This document shows, piece after piece, positions 6,092-7,118 of a stretch of DNA of 7,118 nucleotides (its first letter is position 1; each line of letters begins with the position of its first letter). The position numbers and the translations under genes are program-made. Location of the stretch: positions 1-7,118 of the forward strand of contig CAMSXY010000060.1 of NCBI GenBank assembly GCA_947065955.1. Reading direction: 5' to 3'. Below the pieces are notes generated by a model. It did no database searches, was not told the origin of the DNA, and saw only the letters and a program-made list of their open reading frames with translations. Origin of the DNA: an uncultured Caryophanales bacterium (GTDB taxonomy: Bacteria; Bacillota_I; Bacilli_A; RF39; UBA660).

Positions 6092-7118
6092 ATGAAAGAA
6101 CCACTGGCAATTTTACTAAGACCTAAAAAAATAAAAGATATTGTAGGGCAAGACCATTTAGTTGGAGAAAATAAAATCTTAACCAATTTAGTAGAAAACA
6201 AACGATTATTTTCTATGATTTTATATGGAAAACCGGGAATTGGAAAAACAAGCATTGCTAATGCTTTGATAGAAGAACTTGAACTTCCTCATCGTTTTTT
6301 AAATGCAACCATTCATAACAAACAAGATTTTGATCATGTAATTCAGGAAGCAAAAATGTATGGAAATATGATTTTGCTTATGGATGAGATTCATAGATTA
6401 AATAAGGACAAACAAGATTTACTATTACCTTACTTAGAAAATGGTTTAATTACTTTAATTGGAATGACAACATCTAATCCTTATCATAAAATTAATCCTG
6501 CTATTAGAAGTCGATGCCAAATTTTTGAATTAAAAGAACTTTCGACAAAACAGATTGAGCAAGCTTTAGAAATAGCTATACAAAAAGAATTTTTACCCAA
6601 AGTTATTTTAGAAGAAGATGCAAAAAAAATGATTGCCAATATTTCCAGTGGAGATTTACGAAATGCCTATAACCTACTTGAAATTTCCTATTACTCCACA
6701 AAAGATTATCATATTACAAAAGAAGTGGTTCAAAGCATTCATAGTAAACCTGTATTTTTTCATGATCAAAATGAAGACGGGCATTACGATGTTTTAAGTG
6801 CCTTTCAAAAATCGATTCGTGGAAGTGATGTTAATGCTTCCCTTCACTATCTAGCACGTCTTATTGTTGCTGAGGATTTAGAAAGTATTTATAGAAGAAT
6901 GACTGTCATTGCTTATGAGGATATAGGTCTTGCCAACCCTTCTATGGGTCCTAGAGTAGATGCCTGTATCCAAGCTTGTGAAAGACTTGGATTACCAGAG
7001 GCTAGGATACCACTTAGTGTAATGGTTATTGATCTAGCACTTAGTCCAAAATCGAATACAGCGCACATAGCCTTAGATCTGGCTATAAAAGATATTGAAA
7101 ATGGAAATACAGGAAATG
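6092..7118 (+). CDS. rarA: Replication-associated recombination protein A (AAA+ ATPase), C-terminus beyond window
   Basis: The first 342 residues of RarA/MgsA, a clamp-loader-like AAA+ ATPase (Mgs1/WRNIP1 family) acting at stalled replication forks. It begins MKEPLAILLRPKKIKDIVGQDHLVG, split as MKEPLAILLRPKK and IKDIVGQDHLVG, matching the usual N-terminus and confirming the ATG. Walker A is GKPGIGKT (46-53, Lys where Pro is usual), Walker B ILLMDEIHR (94-102), sensor 1 TTSNP (126-130), and the arginine-finger region AIRSRC (Arg141). The family-specific C-terminal part begins near HYDVLSAFQKSIRGSD, followed by YEDIGLANP. The frame is open to the last base; full proteins are roughly 420 residues, so about 80 are missing. 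The gene is transcribed divergently from xerD. The assignment is firm; the regulatory link to xerD is only positional. Confidence 0.95.
   Translation, partial: MKEPLAILLRPKKIKDIVGQDHLVGENKILTNLVENKRLFSMILYGKPGIGKTSIANALIEELELPHRFLNATIHNKQDFDHVIQEAKMYGNMILLMDEIHRLNKDKQDLLLPYLENGLITLIGMTTSNPYHKINPAIRSRCQIFELKELSTKQIEQALEIAIQKEFLPKVILEEDAKKMIANISSGDLRNAYNLLEISYYSTKDYHITKEVVQSIHSKPVFFHDQNEDGHYDVLSAFQKSIRGSDVNASLHYLARLIVAEDLESIYRRMTVIAYEDIGLANPSMGPRVDACIQACERLGLPEARIPLSVMVIDLALSPKSNTAHIALDLAIKDIENGNTGN

Noticed and set aside
6046..6255. Minus-strand open frame of 69 codons
   Set aside because: Antisense to the start and Walker A region of rarA, with no recognisable motif.

Overview
The window is a visibly AT-rich (about 30% GC by eye) bacterial fragment. 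It uses the standard genetic code: Trp residues such as W43 of the kinase and W183 of phosphopentomutase are encoded by TGG, and no frame needs a recoded TGA. Strong AGGAGG-type ribosome sites, extended -10 promoters, short U-tailed terminators and the xerD-deoB gene pair point to a low-GC Bacillota (Bacilli, Erysipelotrichia or uncultured gut relatives). The exact taxon cannot be read from the sequence. The left end is not genome: bases 1-45 are Illumina adapter, so this is the raw end of a short-read assembly contig.

Layout, left to right. (1) Bases 1-45 are sequencing adapter. (2) 46-1100, minus strand: N-terminal three-quarters or less of an AMP-forming acyl-CoA synthetase-like enzyme, cut by the contig end, with its own promoter and ribosome site. 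(3) 1210-3757, minus: a two-gene phosphorelay operon made of a membrane hybrid histidine kinase (two TM helices, PAS-type input, HisKA, HATPase, receiver) and, 13 bases downstream, a free Hpt phosphotransfer protein. The operon has its own extended -10 promoter and a clear terminator. (4) 3860-5925, minus: the xerD-deoB operon (site-specific tyrosine recombinase and phosphopentomutase), with a promoter and a terminator. (5) 6092 to the end, plus: a divergent rarA/mgsA gene (replication-associated AAA+ ATPase), cut by the right end of the window.

How the genes work together. The kinase and the Hpt protein form the His-Asp-His part of a four-step phosphorelay. No terminal response regulator is present here, so the output is encoded elsewhere. 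XerD (chromosome dimer resolution) and RarA (stalled-fork handling) are housekeeping chromosome-maintenance functions sharing a divergent control region. DeoB links nucleoside salvage to the pentose phosphate pathway. The acyl-CoA synthetase-like gene stands alone and its substrate is unknown.

I found no CRISPR array, mobile element, tRNA or rRNA, and no convincing new defence or mobile system. The most notable points are the adapter that creates a false protein C-terminus, the regulator-less phosphorelay with a short ATP lid in the kinase, and the recurrent overlap of stop codons with terminator hairpins.
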